The notes under the pieces were generated by a model, which had not been told where the DNA came from, searched no databases, and saw only the letters and a list, made by a program, of their open reading frames with translations. The translations under genes were made by a program, and so were the position numbers. This document shows, piece after piece, positions 52,457-61,638 of a stretch of DNA of 64,000 nucleotides (positions within the stretch are counted from its first letter, which is position 1; every line of letters begins with the position of its first letter). Origin of the DNA: Serratia nematodiphila DZ0503SBS1 (lineage in GTDB: Bacteria > Pseudomonadota > Gammaproteobacteria > Enterobacterales > Enterobacteriaceae); contig NZ_JPUX01000001.1 in assembly GCF_000738675.1 (NCBI RefSeq), forward strand, positions 1,860,001 through 1,924,000, in the 5' to 3' direction.

Positions 52457-53374
52457 TCAGGCGCGATGGAATTCCGGCAACACCAGTTGACCGATCTCCC
52501 GCATCGTCTCTTCCAGCGGCCGCTGGTTGCGGCGGAAATGCAGGCCGATGTGGTTGACCCCGGCGTCACGCATGGCGCTCAGTTCCTGAATCAATCCATT
52601 GCGGCCGCTCTTGATGCCGAAGCGATGGCGCTGAATCGGGGCGTCGGCGTTATCGGTGAGGTCGAGATGAATAAAGCTGACGTAGGGCTTGTCACCGGCT
52701 ACGTTACGCCAGAGTTTGACTCGCGAAACGTGGTCCGCAGGCGTGCCGGGATACGACAGCCAGCCATCCATATTTTTGCCCACCCACTCGGGCGTTTGTT
52801 GCGCCAGCCCGGCGACCAGCAGCGGCGGCGGCGGCGTGGCCGGCAGCAGGCGCAATCCGGGCTGGAGCGCGCTGTCGGCTTCACCTTTGAGAATGCCGAC
52901 GCTGGTGCGGAAGTTTTCACCGCGCGCGGCGTAATCGGCGCCGAACAGCGGGTACTCCACGGGGCGATCGCCGCTGGCGACGCCGAGCAGCAGACGATCG
53001 CCGCTCAGCGTTTGCAGCGTGGAAGCCGCTTTGCGCACCAGCCAAGGCTGGCGCAGCGGCAGCACCACGGCCGCGGTGCCCAGTAGAATATTGCGCGTCA
53101 GGCTGGACAGGTAGCCGAGGTAGGTAAAGGTCTCAAACACCTGCGCGGCGTCGCCGAAGTCAGGATCGTACAGCGGCACGTCACGAACCCAGGCGGCGCG
53201 AAAGCCGAGCTCATCGGCCAGTTTGATGCGCGCAGCGTGTTCACTCATGTCCGGCACGCCGAACGGCCGCCCGTCCTGCTGGCGTTTCAGCTGCCCACTG
53301 GTGGACCAATCATTGTCCAACGGCAGCTCAATACCGATGGAAAGCGGCTCCCGGGTTAGTCTTTCGATGCTCAT
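52457..53374 (-). CDS. LLM class flavin-dependent oxidoreductase
   Basis: A 305-residue luciferase-like monooxygenase fold protein. Blocks seen: LADELGFRAAWVRDVPL near residue 52, LTRNILLGTAAVVLPLRQPWLVRKAASTL split around residue 100, and LLLGVASGDRPVEYPLFG near 128, which are typical of the F420/FMN-dependent family. FMN with a separate reductase is most likely in enterobacteria. Substrate unknown. GGAG lies 6 nt before the ATG. The gene has its own terminator. Confidence 0.82.
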   Translation of the reverse strand: MSIERLTREPLSIGIELPLDNDWSTSGQLKRQQDGRPFGVPDMSEHAARIKLADELGFRAAWVRDVPLYDPDFGDAAQVFETFTYLGYLSSLTRNILLGTAAVVLPLRQPWLVRKAASTLQTLSGDRLLLGVASGDRPVEYPLFGADYAARGENFRTSVGILKGEADSALQPGLRLLPATPPPPLLVAGLAQQTPEWVGKNMDGWLSYPGTPADHVSRVKLWRNVAGDKPYVSFIHLDLTDNADAPIQRHRFGIKSGRNGLIQELSAMRDAGVNHIGLHFRRNQRPLEETMREIGQLVLPEFHRA

Positions 53375-54043
53375 GTGTCACTCCGTCTCAGGCCTTGCGG
53401 CGCGGTGTCGAACGATGGCACGAAGTGTTGCATGACGATTAATTGAGATAAACAGCCCTAATCGCAATAGATAATTGCTGTTGCGAGCATAATTACCTTG
53501 CAGGATACGGCATGATTGCCGTGATTTACGTCACGCTCTGCGCTTTTGCTATTGTCCAGATGAAATTATGTAACTTTGCCAATGGCCTTTCCCTCATAAG
53601 AGTTAGTTTGTTGTGCGGCAATAAAATAAAACGAAATGATTCAATAGATAAAAGTCAAACTGAATATTCCCCAGCGTTCATTCAATACGGGTAAAAAATT
53701 AATAAGCCTGAAGAGTGATCGTTGAGATTATTCGCAAATGGCGTGGAAATAGGCGTTTTTAACCGAAGAAAAATACCCGTTATTATTTTATTTTCTGTAA
53801 AAACAGAGAGGTAAAATATCTTTTTGTGATAATGCGATTTTAAAATAGTACCGAACAAAAACTTCATTCGTCTCTAAGAAAGCGCCGGTTGACAGACCGC
53901 CGGCTTACGATAATTTTATGTCATTAACATGTTAATGAGTTGTTGTCGTGACGGAGGGCCAATTTCTCTCTTGGCCGTGCGCTTAACACACTTATGCCAT
54001 GGCGGCTTGCCATTCATAAGTTAACTTATGGACACATGACGCT
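53375..54043. promoter_or_regulatory. Long AT-rich spacer with a 16-bp palindrome
   Basis: In 669 bp between divergent genes I see no convincing gene; two ORFs near 60 codons lack ribosome sites. CATAAGTTAACTTATG at 54015-54030 is a perfect palindrome ending 13 bp before the MFS start, and an extra half-site ACTTATG lies at about 53990. Promoters for both neighbours must be here. Confidence 0.45.
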
Positions 54044-55309
54044 ATGAATACATCGCCAGAGCCTCGCAGCGCATTAAGTGAAGAGAACCGGTTGCTGATT
54101 ATTTTATTTTTCGTTTTCGGCTGCGTGTTCGTCGATCGTCTGACCATCTCGTTTCTGTTTCCGATGATTGCCGCCGACCTCAAGCTCAGCAACGTGCATC
54201 TCGGCACCCTGTCGGCGGTGCTGGCGTTAACCTGGGCGCTGTCTGGCGCCGGGCTGGGGGCGATAGCCGATCGTTTTAATATCCGTAAACCGATGCTGAT
54301 CCTGTCGATCCTGGTGTTTTCGCTGTTCTCCGCGCTGTCGGGGTTGGTCAGCGGCTTTGCCATGCTATTGATCTTCCGGGCGTTGATGGGGATCGCCGAA
54401 GGGCCGGTATTGCCGATCGCACAGTCGTTGATGGTGGAAAAATCGCAGCCGCAGCGCCGCGGTTTCAACATGGGGTTGATCCAGGGGGCGGCGCCGGGAT
54501 TGCTGGGCGGTATTATCGCGCCGCCGCTGATCATCTATCTGGCGCAGAAGTGGGGCTGGAGCATGGCGTTTCACCTGACCGCCGTGCCGGGCATCATTCT
54601 GGCGTGGCTGATCTATCGCTATGTGAACGGCAAAAAGGATCCCGCTTTCAGCGCCGCGCCGGCGGCCGACAAGGCGGCGAACAAAGGTGCTTACGGCGAG
54701 TTATTCAAAATCAAGAACGTGGCGCTGTGCATTCTGATCTCCTGTGTGTTCGTCACCTGGTTCATGATCATCATTACCTTCACCCCCAACTTTTTGGTGA
54801 CCGACCGCGGCTTCGGCGAAGGCACGATGGGCGGCATCATGAGCGCCATCGGCGCCGCCTGGGTGTTCTGGGGCGTGGCGGTGCCGGCGATTTCCGATCG
54901 CTTCGGCCGCAAGCCGACGCTGATCTTCTTTTCGCTGCTGGCGGTGTGCTGCCCGCTGTTTTTGAGCTACGTCGATAACCCGTGGCTACTGTGCGTGCTG
55001 GTGTTCCTGTCTTATACCGGCCTTGGCTGTTTCACGTTGTTTATGGCCACCATCCCGTCTGAAACGGTGTCGCCGGCGCGCATCGCGACCGCGTTGGGGC
55101 TGGTGATGGGAATTGGCGAGGTGATTGGCGGCTGCCTGGCGCCGTTTATCGCCGGGCTGATCGCCGATCGCTACGGGCTGGTCAGCGTGATGTGGCTGGC
55201 GGCCGCCGGCGCCGTGTGCGCCGGCGTACTGAGTTGTTTTCTCGATGAAACCGCCCCTGCCGTGGTGAACCGCCGAGCGGTGAAACCGGCGGGCGTCGCC
55301 GACGTCTGA
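54044..55309 (+). CDS. MFS transporter
   Basis: A 421-residue 12-helix major facilitator. The loop 2-3 motif is GAIADRFNIRKPML near residue 72 and the matching second-half motif is ISDRFGRKPTLIFF near 283; RALMGIAEGPVLPIAQSLM resembles the sugar-acid/aromatic-acid transporters. The substrate is unknown. It forms an operon with the moaF gene 36 nt downstream. A palindrome sits right before its start, and the ribosome binding site is weak. Confidence 0.82.
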   Translation: MNTSPEPRSALSEENRLLIILFFVFGCVFVDRLTISFLFPMIAADLKLSNVHLGTLSAVLALTWALSGAGLGAIADRFNIRKPMLILSILVFSLFSALSGLVSGFAMLLIFRALMGIAEGPVLPIAQSLMVEKSQPQRRGFNMGLIQGAAPGLLGGIIAPPLIIYLAQKWGWSMAFHLTAVPGIILAWLIYRYVNGKKDPAFSAAPAADKAANKGAYGELFKIKNVALCILISCVFVTWFMIIITFTPNFLVTDRGFGEGTMGGIMSAIGAAWVFWGVAVPAISDRFGRKPTLIFFSLLAVCCPLFLSYVDNPWLLCVLVFLSYTGLGCFTLFMATIPSETVSPARIATALGLVMGIGEVIGGCLAPFIAGLIADRYGLVSVMWLAAAGAVCAGVLSCFLDETAPAVVNRRAVKPAGVADV

Positions 55310-55345
55310 GGCGGTTTTCATCCCATTCAATCAAGGAGAGCGAAG

Positions 55346-56155
55346 ATGTCAGCAGAACCATCCGTACTGAATCAAAATGCCGAACCGGACTGGAAGAATT
55401 ACGACGATTTCGCGCGCGGCATCGACACCAACCGGCTGCCGGGTACTCAGGACTGGCGCGGCAAAACGTTGCAGATCGCCTTTGAAGACGGCGGGGAAAT
55501 CACGCTGCGTTTCAGCGCCGATCGGCAGCGGGTGCTGTGGGCCTGGGGCGGGGAGAGCGGCGAGGACGCTTACGAAGAGGTGCAAACCTCCGCCGCCCGC
55601 TATTTCTTCAATATTCCGCTGCAGTCGCCGGGCAACGAATGCCTGACGCTGGTGCTCAACCGCGACAGCGGCCGGGCGCTGCTGGTGCGCAGCACGTTGC
55701 TGCCCGAGCAAACGGTGGAAAAGGGATCTCGCCTTAAGCAAAGCTTCCACGTTGGGCAGATTGACGGCGTCACGCCGGGCGGCGTCGCGCCGCATCTTAC
55801 CCGCGAGCTGATCGGTTATCGCACGCTGAATGTCTACAGCCCCAACCACTATTACGAACACTTCTACGTCAACACCGAGCGCTACGCCTGGCAAAACCTG
55901 CGCGGCGAACAATTCGGCCACGGCGACATGGACTACGCCACTTACTACAAGTTTGAGGACGAGATGTTCCTGTTCACCTTCCGGGAAAAGATTATCCCGG
56001 TGTGCTCGGTGTTCTTCTTCGACTTTATCTCCGGGCGCTGCACCGGCACCTTCCTCGGGTTGGACGCCGCCGGCCGGGTGTTGGTGTCACCGGCCGGGGC
56101 GTTTATCAGCAAGATGAGCTACAACGCCTACCCGGAAGGGGTACAGCCGCTTTGA
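55346..56155 (+). CDS. MoaF family protein
   Basis: A 269-residue protein resembling MoaF, a two-domain lipocalin-like beta-barrel protein first noted beside molybdopterin genes. Blocks are AFEDGGEITLRFSADRQRV near residue 48, LNVYSPNHYYEHFYVN near 165 and DYATYYKFEDEMFLFTFREK (about 195). No molybdenum genes are nearby; the neighbour is an MFS transporter, so it may instead bind a small ligand or act in degradation of it. AAGGAG precedes the ATG. Confidence 0.72.
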   Translation: MSAEPSVLNQNAEPDWKNYDDFARGIDTNRLPGTQDWRGKTLQIAFEDGGEITLRFSADRQRVLWAWGGESGEDAYEEVQTSAARYFFNIPLQSPGNECLTLVLNRDSGRALLVRSTLLPEQTVEKGSRLKQSFHVGQIDGVTPGGVAPHLTRELIGYRTLNVYSPNHYYEHFYVNTERYAWQNLRGEQFGHGDMDYATYYKFEDEMFLFTFREKIIPVCSVFFFDFISGRCTGTFLGLDAAGRVLVSPAGAFISKMSYNAYPEGVQPL

Positions 56156-56156
56156 T

Positions 56157-57296
56157 TCAGGCGTTTCTGACCAGCGATCCGGCGTTGATCTCCGCAATGG
56201 TTTTCGCGCCGGTGAGCGTCATGGCGACGCGCATCTCTTTGTCGATCAGATCCAGCAAGTTAGCCACCCCGGCTTCGCCGGCCGCCGCCAGCGCATAGAC
56301 GAAGGCGCGCCCCAGCAGCACGCTGTCGGCGCCCAGCGCGATCATGCGCACCACGTCCAGGCCGCTGCGGATGCCGGAGTCGGCCAGCAGAGTGATGTCG
56401 CCTTTCACCGCGTCGGCGATCGCCGGCATGGCGCGCGCGGTCGACAGCACGCCGTCCAGTTGGCGGCCGCCGTGGTTGGAGACGATGATGCCGTCGGCGC
56501 CGAAGCGCACCGCATCTTTGGCGTCTTCCGGATCCAGAATGCCTTTGATGATCATCGGGCCGTCCCAGAATTCGCGGATCCACTCCAGATCTTTCCAGGA
56601 AATCGACGGATCGAAGTTGGCGCCCAGCCAGCCGATGTAGTCTTCCAGGCTGGTTGGTTTGCCGCGGTAGGCCGAGACGTTGCCCAGATCGTGCGGCTTG
56701 CCGAACAGGCCGACATCCCAGGCCCACTGCGGATGGGTAAACGCCTGCAGCACGCGGCGCAGGGCGGCGTTAGGGCCACTCATCCCCGAATGGGCGTCGC
56801 GATAACGGGCGCCCGGCACCGGCATGTCGACGGTGAACACCAGCGTTTTCACGCCGGCGGCCTTGGCGCGCTCCAGCGCGTTGCGCATAAAACCGCGATC
56901 TTTGAGCACGTAGAGCTGGAACCACATCGGCCGATCGATCGCCGGCGCCACCTCTTCGATCGGGCAGACCGACACGGTGGACAGCGTGAACGGAATGCCT
57001 TTTTTGGCCGCGGCGCGCGCGGCCTGCACTTCGCCGCGGCGGGCGTACATGCCGGTCAGCCCCACCGGCCCCAGCGCCACCGGCATCGCCAGCTGCTCGC
57101 CGAACAGCGTGGTCTCCAGGCTGAGTTCGGACATATTGCGCAGCACGCGCTGGCGCAAGGCGATATCGGCCAGATCCGCGGTATTGCGCTTCAGCGTATG
57201 CTCCGCGTAGGCCCCGCCGTCGATGTAGTGAAACAGAAACGGCGGCAGTTTGGCCTGGGCGGCGGCCCGGTAGTCGGTTGACGCGGAGATGATCAT
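56157..57296 (-). CDS. lldD: L-lactate dehydrogenase (quinone, FMN)
   Basis: A 379-residue FMN-dependent alpha-hydroxyacid dehydrogenase, membrane-associated, feeding electrons to quinone. Marks: [43 protein letters not shown], and the active site [10 protein letters not shown] with the catalytic His and Arg, then [13 protein letters not shown]. It matches LldD in length and sequence. It lies 43 nt after the lactate permease gene on the same strand. Confidence 0.95.
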   Translation of the reverse strand: MIISASTDYRAAAQAKLPPFLFHYIDGGAYAEHTLKRNTADLADIALRQRVLRNMSELSLETTLFGEQLAMPVALGPVGLTGMYARRGEVQAARAAAKKGIPFTLSTVSVCPIEEVAPAIDRPMWFQLYVLKDRGFMRNALERAKAAGVKTLVFTVDMPVPGARYRDAHSGMSGPNAALRRVLQAFTHPQWAWDVGLFGKPHDLGNVSAYRGKPTSLEDYIGWLGANFDPSISWKDLEWIREFWDGPMIIKGILDPEDAKDAVRFGADGIIVSNHGGRQLDGVLSTARAMPAIADAVKGDITLLADSGIRSGLDVVRMIALGADSVLLGRAFVYALAAAGEAGVANLLDLIDKEMRVAMTLTGAKTIAEINAGSLVRNA

Positions 57297-57338
57297 AGTG
57301 TTTACCTTCTTGTCTTGCTTGCGATAACGAGTGTTCGG

Positions 57339-58922
57339 TCAGAGCGTGAGGATCGCTGCCATGGCGGCGGCGATCCCGCCGTACGCCAGCATCGGCAGCA
57401 CGGTCTTTCTGATGATTTTGCCTTCGGCGTTGCCGATCCCGAGGATCGAACAGACCGCGATAATGTTGTTCAGGCACACCATGTTGCCCATGGCGCCGCC
57501 GACGGACTGCAAGGCCAGCGTCAGGTTGACGTCGAGGCCGCTGCTCTGGGCGATCGACTGCTGAATACCGCCGAACGTCAGGTTCGAAACGGTATTGGAG
57601 CCGGAGAAGAACGAGCCCAGCGCGCCGAGGAACGACGAGAACAGCAGCCAGCTGTCGCCGGTCAGCGCCGCCAGCGCTTTACCGATCAGGATCACCGGCG
57701 CGTTGTCGCCGCCCTGCATCATCAGGTTGACCATCACCAACGCGCCGAACAGGGCGATAAAGGGCCGCGCGATGCGCCCGCCGGTTTCGCTAAACATTTG
57801 CCGCATCTGGCCGCCATTCAGACGGAACAACGGAATGCACAGCAGCACCACCAACAGGAACGGGATCAGCGCCGGGACATACAGCGTTTTGTAGCCGGCG
57901 GCGGCGGTGGTGCCCAGCACCTGCTGCAGTTCGACGATCAGCGCCCGGCTGATGCGCAGCTCCCCGAGCCAGCCGAGGTTTTCCCGCCACAGCAGCGCGG
58001 TGTTGTTGAGCAGCGCTTTAAGGCCCAGCTGGTGGACGCGCGTCACTATCAGAATAGCAATCAGCAGCAGGGTCGGGGTCATGGCCTTGACCACCTGCAT
58101 GAACGGCACCGCCTGCCCGGCGCTCTGCGGTTTGTCGCCGCGGGCGAGGCCGATACCGCCGCGCGCCAGCAGCACCGACAGCGCCAGGCCGATTGCACCG
58201 CCGACCAGCGCCGGGAATTCATAGTTCACCTGGGCCAGCAACAGATAGGGCAGGGTGCAGCTCAGCACGCTGAGCAGGATAAACGGCAGGTTGCGGCGGA
58301 TATCCTGCCAGGAAACGATAAAGCGCAGCGCCAGCAGAGGAATGACGAAGCCGGCGACGAAGTGGATCAGCGCGGTTTGCCGGCCGATCTCCAGCAGGCT
58401 GGCGTCCGACAGGCCGAGATTGGCAAAGCCGAACCAGGTAGGGGTGCCCACGGCGCCGAAGGAGACCGGTACCGAGTTCATCACCAGCGTCAGCAGGGCG
58501 ACGCGCAGCGGGTTGAAGCCCAGCCCGACCAGAATCGGCGCGGCGATGGCGGCCGGGGTGCCGAAGCCGCTGGCGCCCTCGATCATAAAGGCGAACGCCC
58601 AGCCGATAATCATCAACTGGGCCACGGGATTGGGGCTGATGGTTTCCAGCCAGCGGCGCACCACGTTCTCCGCGCCGCTTACCTGCATCAGTTTGTTGAG
58701 CAGGATGGCGCCGGCAATGATGGTGATCGGCGTCAGCGTCGACACCAGCGCGGTGATGATATTGGCATGCAGCAGCCGCAGCGAGGCATCGAACCACAGG
58801 AGCTGTACGACATACACCACGGCGGCCGTCAGCGGCAGGGCGAGATAAGAGGGCACGCCATTCCTTTTGGTCATCATCCAAATCAGCAGGACGATGGGCG
58901 CAATACTGAAAAGCAGGGGCAT
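57339..58922 (-). CDS. lldP: L-lactate permease (LctP family)
   Basis: A 527-residue inner membrane H+/lactate symporter with about 14 helices. Family marks are FMIEGASGFGTPAAIAAPIL near residue 102, GFNPLRVALLTLVMNSVPVSFG split nearby, and SFLGALGSFFSGSNTVSNLTF in the C-terminal half. The ATG complementary to 58920-58922 has GAGG upstream; the longer frame adds 27 unlikely residues. It is the first gene of lldP-lldD. The repressor gene lldR found between them in E. coli is absent. Confidence 0.9.
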   Translation of the reverse strand: MPLLFSIAPIVLLIWMMTKRNGVPSYLALPLTAAVVYVVQLLWFDASLRLLHANIITALVSTLTPITIIAGAILLNKLMQVSGAENVVRRWLETISPNPVAQLMIIGWAFAFMIEGASGFGTPAAIAAPILVGLGFNPLRVALLTLVMNSVPVSFGAVGTPTWFGFANLGLSDASLLEIGRQTALIHFVAGFVIPLLALRFIVSWQDIRRNLPFILLSVLSCTLPYLLLAQVNYEFPALVGGAIGLALSVLLARGGIGLARGDKPQSAGQAVPFMQVVKAMTPTLLLIAILIVTRVHQLGLKALLNNTALLWRENLGWLGELRISRALIVELQQVLGTTAAAGYKTLYVPALIPFLLVVLLCIPLFRLNGGQMRQMFSETGGRIARPFIALFGALVMVNLMMQGGDNAPVILIGKALAALTGDSWLLFSSFLGALGSFFSGSNTVSNLTFGGIQQSIAQSSGLDVNLTLALQSVGGAMGNMVCLNNIIAVCSILGIGNAEGKIIRKTVLPMLAYGGIAAAMAAILTL

Positions 58923-59245
58923 AAGATCCTCAGGGTTATTATTTTTATGGGCAGAGATATGTAGCTGAAAGGTTAATTGCCGCAACATTTTCATTCTAAT
59001 CACAACGTTGGCGACGATGCCATGCGGTAATTTTTTAACATCGGCGAACGGCGCCGGCGGAGGGAAACTGGCCGGCAGGAGGCGTTAAGCTAACTGCTTT
59101 AAAATCAGTTTGATAGGAAGAGTTTTTGTGTGATGAATGCGTGAGTTCACATTAATTAAGCGGTAATGTTCAATAGTTCATGTCCAAAAATGCGGTAATC
59201 CCCGCGTCTTTTTACGGCCGCAGGGAAATAATCAGAGCAGGGAAC
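58923..59245. promoter_or_regulatory. Spacer upstream of lldP
   Basis: No gene is seen. The octamer GCGGTAAT occurs three times on the plus strand, at 59024-59031, 59160-59167 and 59192-59199, and may be a regulator site for lldPD. The right end is the 3' flank of the LysR gene. Confidence 0.35.
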
Positions 59246-60166
59246 TCAAAAATAATGGCTGATATTTTGGTAGGAACCGATGATATGTTCGATCAGCAGA
59301 CGGGTTTTTAACGGCAGATTGCGGGTGTAAGGATAAACGGCGTAAATGCCCAGCACTTTGCCGCAGTGGCCGGCCAGGATCTCCGTCAGTTTACCGTCCT
59401 GCAAATCTTCATACACCATGCAGCGCGGCACCATGGCGATGCCGTGGCCACCGATCACCGCTTTGCGGATCGCCCGCGCATTGTTGGCCGACAGGTTGCC
59501 GTTAACCTGCAGCTCGTAGATGTCGTTGCGCCCCGGCCGCTTCATCAGCCAGTTGGCGGTGCCGCTCTCCTGGTAGGTGTAGGTCAGGCAGTTGTGGCTC
59601 AGCAGATCGTCGGCGTTGCGCGGTTCCGGGTGGCTTTCCAGGTAGCCCGGCGAGCAGACGATCACCCAGCGGGAATCGAAGATCGGCCGGGCAATCAGGC
59701 TGGAATCCGGCATGGTGCCGGTCCGGATCGCCAGATCGATGCCTTCTTCCACCAGATCGACGAAGCGGTTTTCCAGCCGCATTTCGACCTTCAGGCTGGG
59801 ATGCAGGGCGCAAAATTCCGCCACGCTTTCGCTCAGCAACAGCTCGCCCGAAATGGTCGGCACCGACATACGGATGGTGCCGGTCAACTCTTCGCTCTTT
59901 TCGCTGACGGCATACAGCGCCTCCTGCACTTTGGCGCCGATCTCTTTGGCCTGCTGGTAGAGCGCCTGGCCGCTTTCGGTCAGCGTCAGGCTGCGGGTGG
60001 TGCGGTACAGCAGGCGGGCACCCAGCGATTTTTCCAGCCGTCCGATGCGTTTGCTGACCACCGAGCTGGTGATGCCGGCGCTCTCCGCGGCCTTGCTGAA
60101 CGAGCCGCAGTCGACAATCAGGGCAAACAGAATCAGGTCGTTGGCGTATTCGTGAGTGGCGAGCAT
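59246..60166 (-). CDS. LysR family transcriptional regulator
   Basis: A 306-residue LysR protein of the CrgA/DmlR-like branch. The HTH is FALIVDCGSFSKAAESAGIT then SSVVSKRIGRLEKSLG, and the effector domain begins near TGTIRMSVP. Of two close ATGs, the one complementary to 60164-60166 is best spaced from AAGG. It lies upstream of lldP on the same strand, so it might regulate lactate genes, but it is not divergent from them. Its upstream spacer faces the peptide cassette. Confidence 0.87.
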   Translation of the reverse strand: MLATHEYANDLILFALIVDCGSFSKAAESAGITSSVVSKRIGRLEKSLGARLLYRTTRSLTLTESGQALYQQAKEIGAKVQEALYAVSEKSEELTGTIRMSVPTISGELLLSESVAEFCALHPSLKVEMRLENRFVDLVEEGIDLAIRTGTMPDSSLIARPIFDSRWVIVCSPGYLESHPEPRNADDLLSHNCLTYTYQESGTANWLMKRPGRNDIYELQVNGNLSANNARAIRKAVIGGHGIAMVPRCMVYEDLQDGKLTEILAGHCGKVLGIYAVYPYTRNLPLKTRLLIEHIIGSYQNISHYF

Positions 60167-60591
60167 GGGCATCCTTAGAGTGAGAGTCCTGTTGCCCAGT
60201 GTAAGTCCGGCGCGGCAGGAAGCAATCTTTTCAGCCTGTTTCCAGCGCCGGCTAACTGGTCGGATCTGAAATTTTCTTGGTTAATTACCTCTTAAGCTGA
60301 GAATTATCCTTCAAATAAATCATGGCTATTCCTGGGGTGGAATTAACTTTCATGTTTTTATAAGCAATTAAATTAGAATAGTCCTTATATCAAGCGTTAC
60401 TTCTTCCACTAAGCCTGCGGCGTAGTGTAAATAATTGTATTGATCTGCTTGTGCGAGAGGGCTATTCTTTTTCCCGCAGCGCTCTCATTGTTATCAATTA
60501 AATGTTTTTCAATGTATTGAAGAATTACTCTGTCTTACCGGCAGAGTGATGGGTAGTGTGTTTATATTTTAATATATATAAGGATATTGTA
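60167..60591 (+). promoter_or_regulatory. AT-rich leader region of the peptide cassette
   Basis: In 425 bp I see no gene of convincing size, and no candidate immunity ORF. The right 300 bp are much richer in A/T than the surrounding genome and must hold the precursor promoter; the 5' leader is AT-rich up to AAGGA before the ATG. Confidence 0.4.
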
Positions 60592-60795
60592 ATGAAGAAA
60601 ATCAATCTGTCTGAAGCGGAAAACATCGTCGGCGGTACTTTCGTTTGTTCCAAGGAATTTGCTTGGGTGGGAACCGGCAGCAACAGAACCTGTAACCTGG
60701 TGAAAACCTGCGCGGATAAGTTCGGCGGTGTGCAAAAGTATTATACGCCGGCACCTGCTGCGAGCTGCCCGACTAATCCAACCACGCCAAGCTGA
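60592..60795 (+). CDS. Double-glycine leader peptide, bacteriocin/microcin-like precursor
   Basis: A 67-residue peptide. The leader MKKINLSEAENIVGG ends with the Gly-Gly motif cut by C39 peptidases. The 52-residue core has four Cys (19, 34, 40, 59), an aromatic segment, a second GG at 45-46 and a Pro/Thr-rich tail (PAPAASCPTNPTTPS). AAGGA precedes the ATG; an in-frame GTG 36 nt upstream is less likely. It resembles the small DUF4762-type peptides of Serratia as I recall them (unverified). The downstream DsbA-like and C39-ABC genes support secretion and two disulfides. Toxin or signal role is not shown. Confidence 0.78.
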   Translation: MKKINLSEAENIVGGTFVCSKEFAWVGTGSNRTCNLVKTCADKFGGVQKYYTPAPAASCPTNPTTPS

Positions 60796-60811
60796 GGCGG
60801 GTAGACCGCCT
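60795..60811 (+). other. Hairpin over the precursor stop codon
   Basis: AGGCGG, GTAGA, CCGCCT begins at the last base of the stop codon. Together with the larger hairpin 20 nt on, it may protect the precursor mRNA 3' end or limit read-through. Confidence 0.4.
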
Positions 60812-60831
60812 GCATTTGGATGAACGGTGGG

Positions 60832-60862
60832 CAGGCGGGCAGCGTTCGCGCTGTCCCGCCTG
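60832..60862 (+). other. Strong hairpin between precursor and accessory genes
   Basis: CAGGCGGGCAGCG, loop TTCG, CGCTGTCCCGCCTG: a 13-bp stem with one bulged T and an exceptionally stable UUCG-type loop. No T run follows, so it looks like a transcript stabiliser or partial attenuator rather than a full terminator. Confidence 0.6.
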
Positions 60863-60972
60863 ATATCGGGTGAAGCAGTCGTCTTTAGCTTTTTATTATT
60901 TACGGTGTTAATTTTTTTACACACGTTCACTCTGTCAAGTGAATATTAATTAATGCGCAGGATGCGTCCGTT

Positions 60973-61638
60973 ATGTATAAACGTCCCTTGCTTTTTATCA
61001 GCTACACGCTCGTTATTATTTTCGCCTCTTCTTTTTTGACCGCGCTTTATTTCCAGCATTATGTTATGGCCTCGCCGGCGGCGGAAAGCCTGAGTTTTCT
61101 CTCTTCGGAAAAAGTCGAGCAAAGCCCGTTGCAAGACGACAATACGATTGTCGAAGTGTTCTCTTACGCCTGTCATTATTGTGAAGTCAATGAGAGCGGC
61201 GTGGCCGAGCTGGAAAAACGTTTACCAGCGGGTGCCAAATTGGTGCGTTTGCATCTCAGCGACGACGATCACGCCGGCATGGCGGCCTTTGCGCCCCTCT
61301 TCGCCACCCTGACGGTCATGGGGATCGAGGCGCAGCATCGTCCCGCCGCTTACCGCGCCATTATCAAAGAAAACCTCAATCTGGCGGATGAAAAGCAGCT
61401 CAGCGCCTGGTTGGAGGCCAACGGCATCGACGAGGCCGCTTATCAGCGGGCCAGAGATTCAGAGCGGGTCAAGGAACTGTTGGCGTATATGACGGCGGTA
61501 AGTCGCTATTACCAGGTCAATGCGACCCCCAGCTTTATCGTTAATCGCAAATGGCTGGCGTTGCAAGACCGCGAGTTTTCCGCTTTCAGCCAGCAACTGC
61601 TGTCGCTGTTGCAGCACGATAAGCCGCTGGCCCCCTGA
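60973..61638 (+). CDS. Membrane-anchored DsbA-like thiol oxidoreductase
   Basis: A 221-residue thioredoxin-fold protein. An N-terminal helix (about 7-29) anchors it with the domain in the periplasm. The active site is CHYC at residues 67-70 in VEVFSYACHYCEVN, and the cis-Pro loop is NATPSFIVN. A helical insertion (about 100-170) fits DsbA. It stands between the Cys-containing precursor and the exporter, so a dedicated role in forming the peptide disulfides is likely (inference). Its TGA overlaps the next ATG by one base. Confidence 0.82.
   Translation: MYKRPLLFISYTLVIIFASSFLTALYFQHYVMASPAAESLSFLSSEKVEQSPLQDDNTIVEVFSYACHYCEVNESGVAELEKRLPAGAKLVRLHLSDDDHAGMAAFAPLFATLTVMGIEAQHRPAAYRAIIKENLNLADEKQLSAWLEANGIDEAAYQRARDSERVKELLAYMTAVSRYYQVNATPSFIVNRKWLALQDREFSAFSQQLLSLLQHDKPLAP

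Noticed and set aside
53512..53867. Two ORFs of about 60 codons on opposite strands in the long spacer
   Set aside because: No ribosome binding sites, no domains, and AT-rich sequence in which such frames are expected by chance.
57315..58964. A 549-codon open frame on the plus strand
   Set aside because: It is antisense to lldP, which has clear permease motifs; composition is of a shadow frame.
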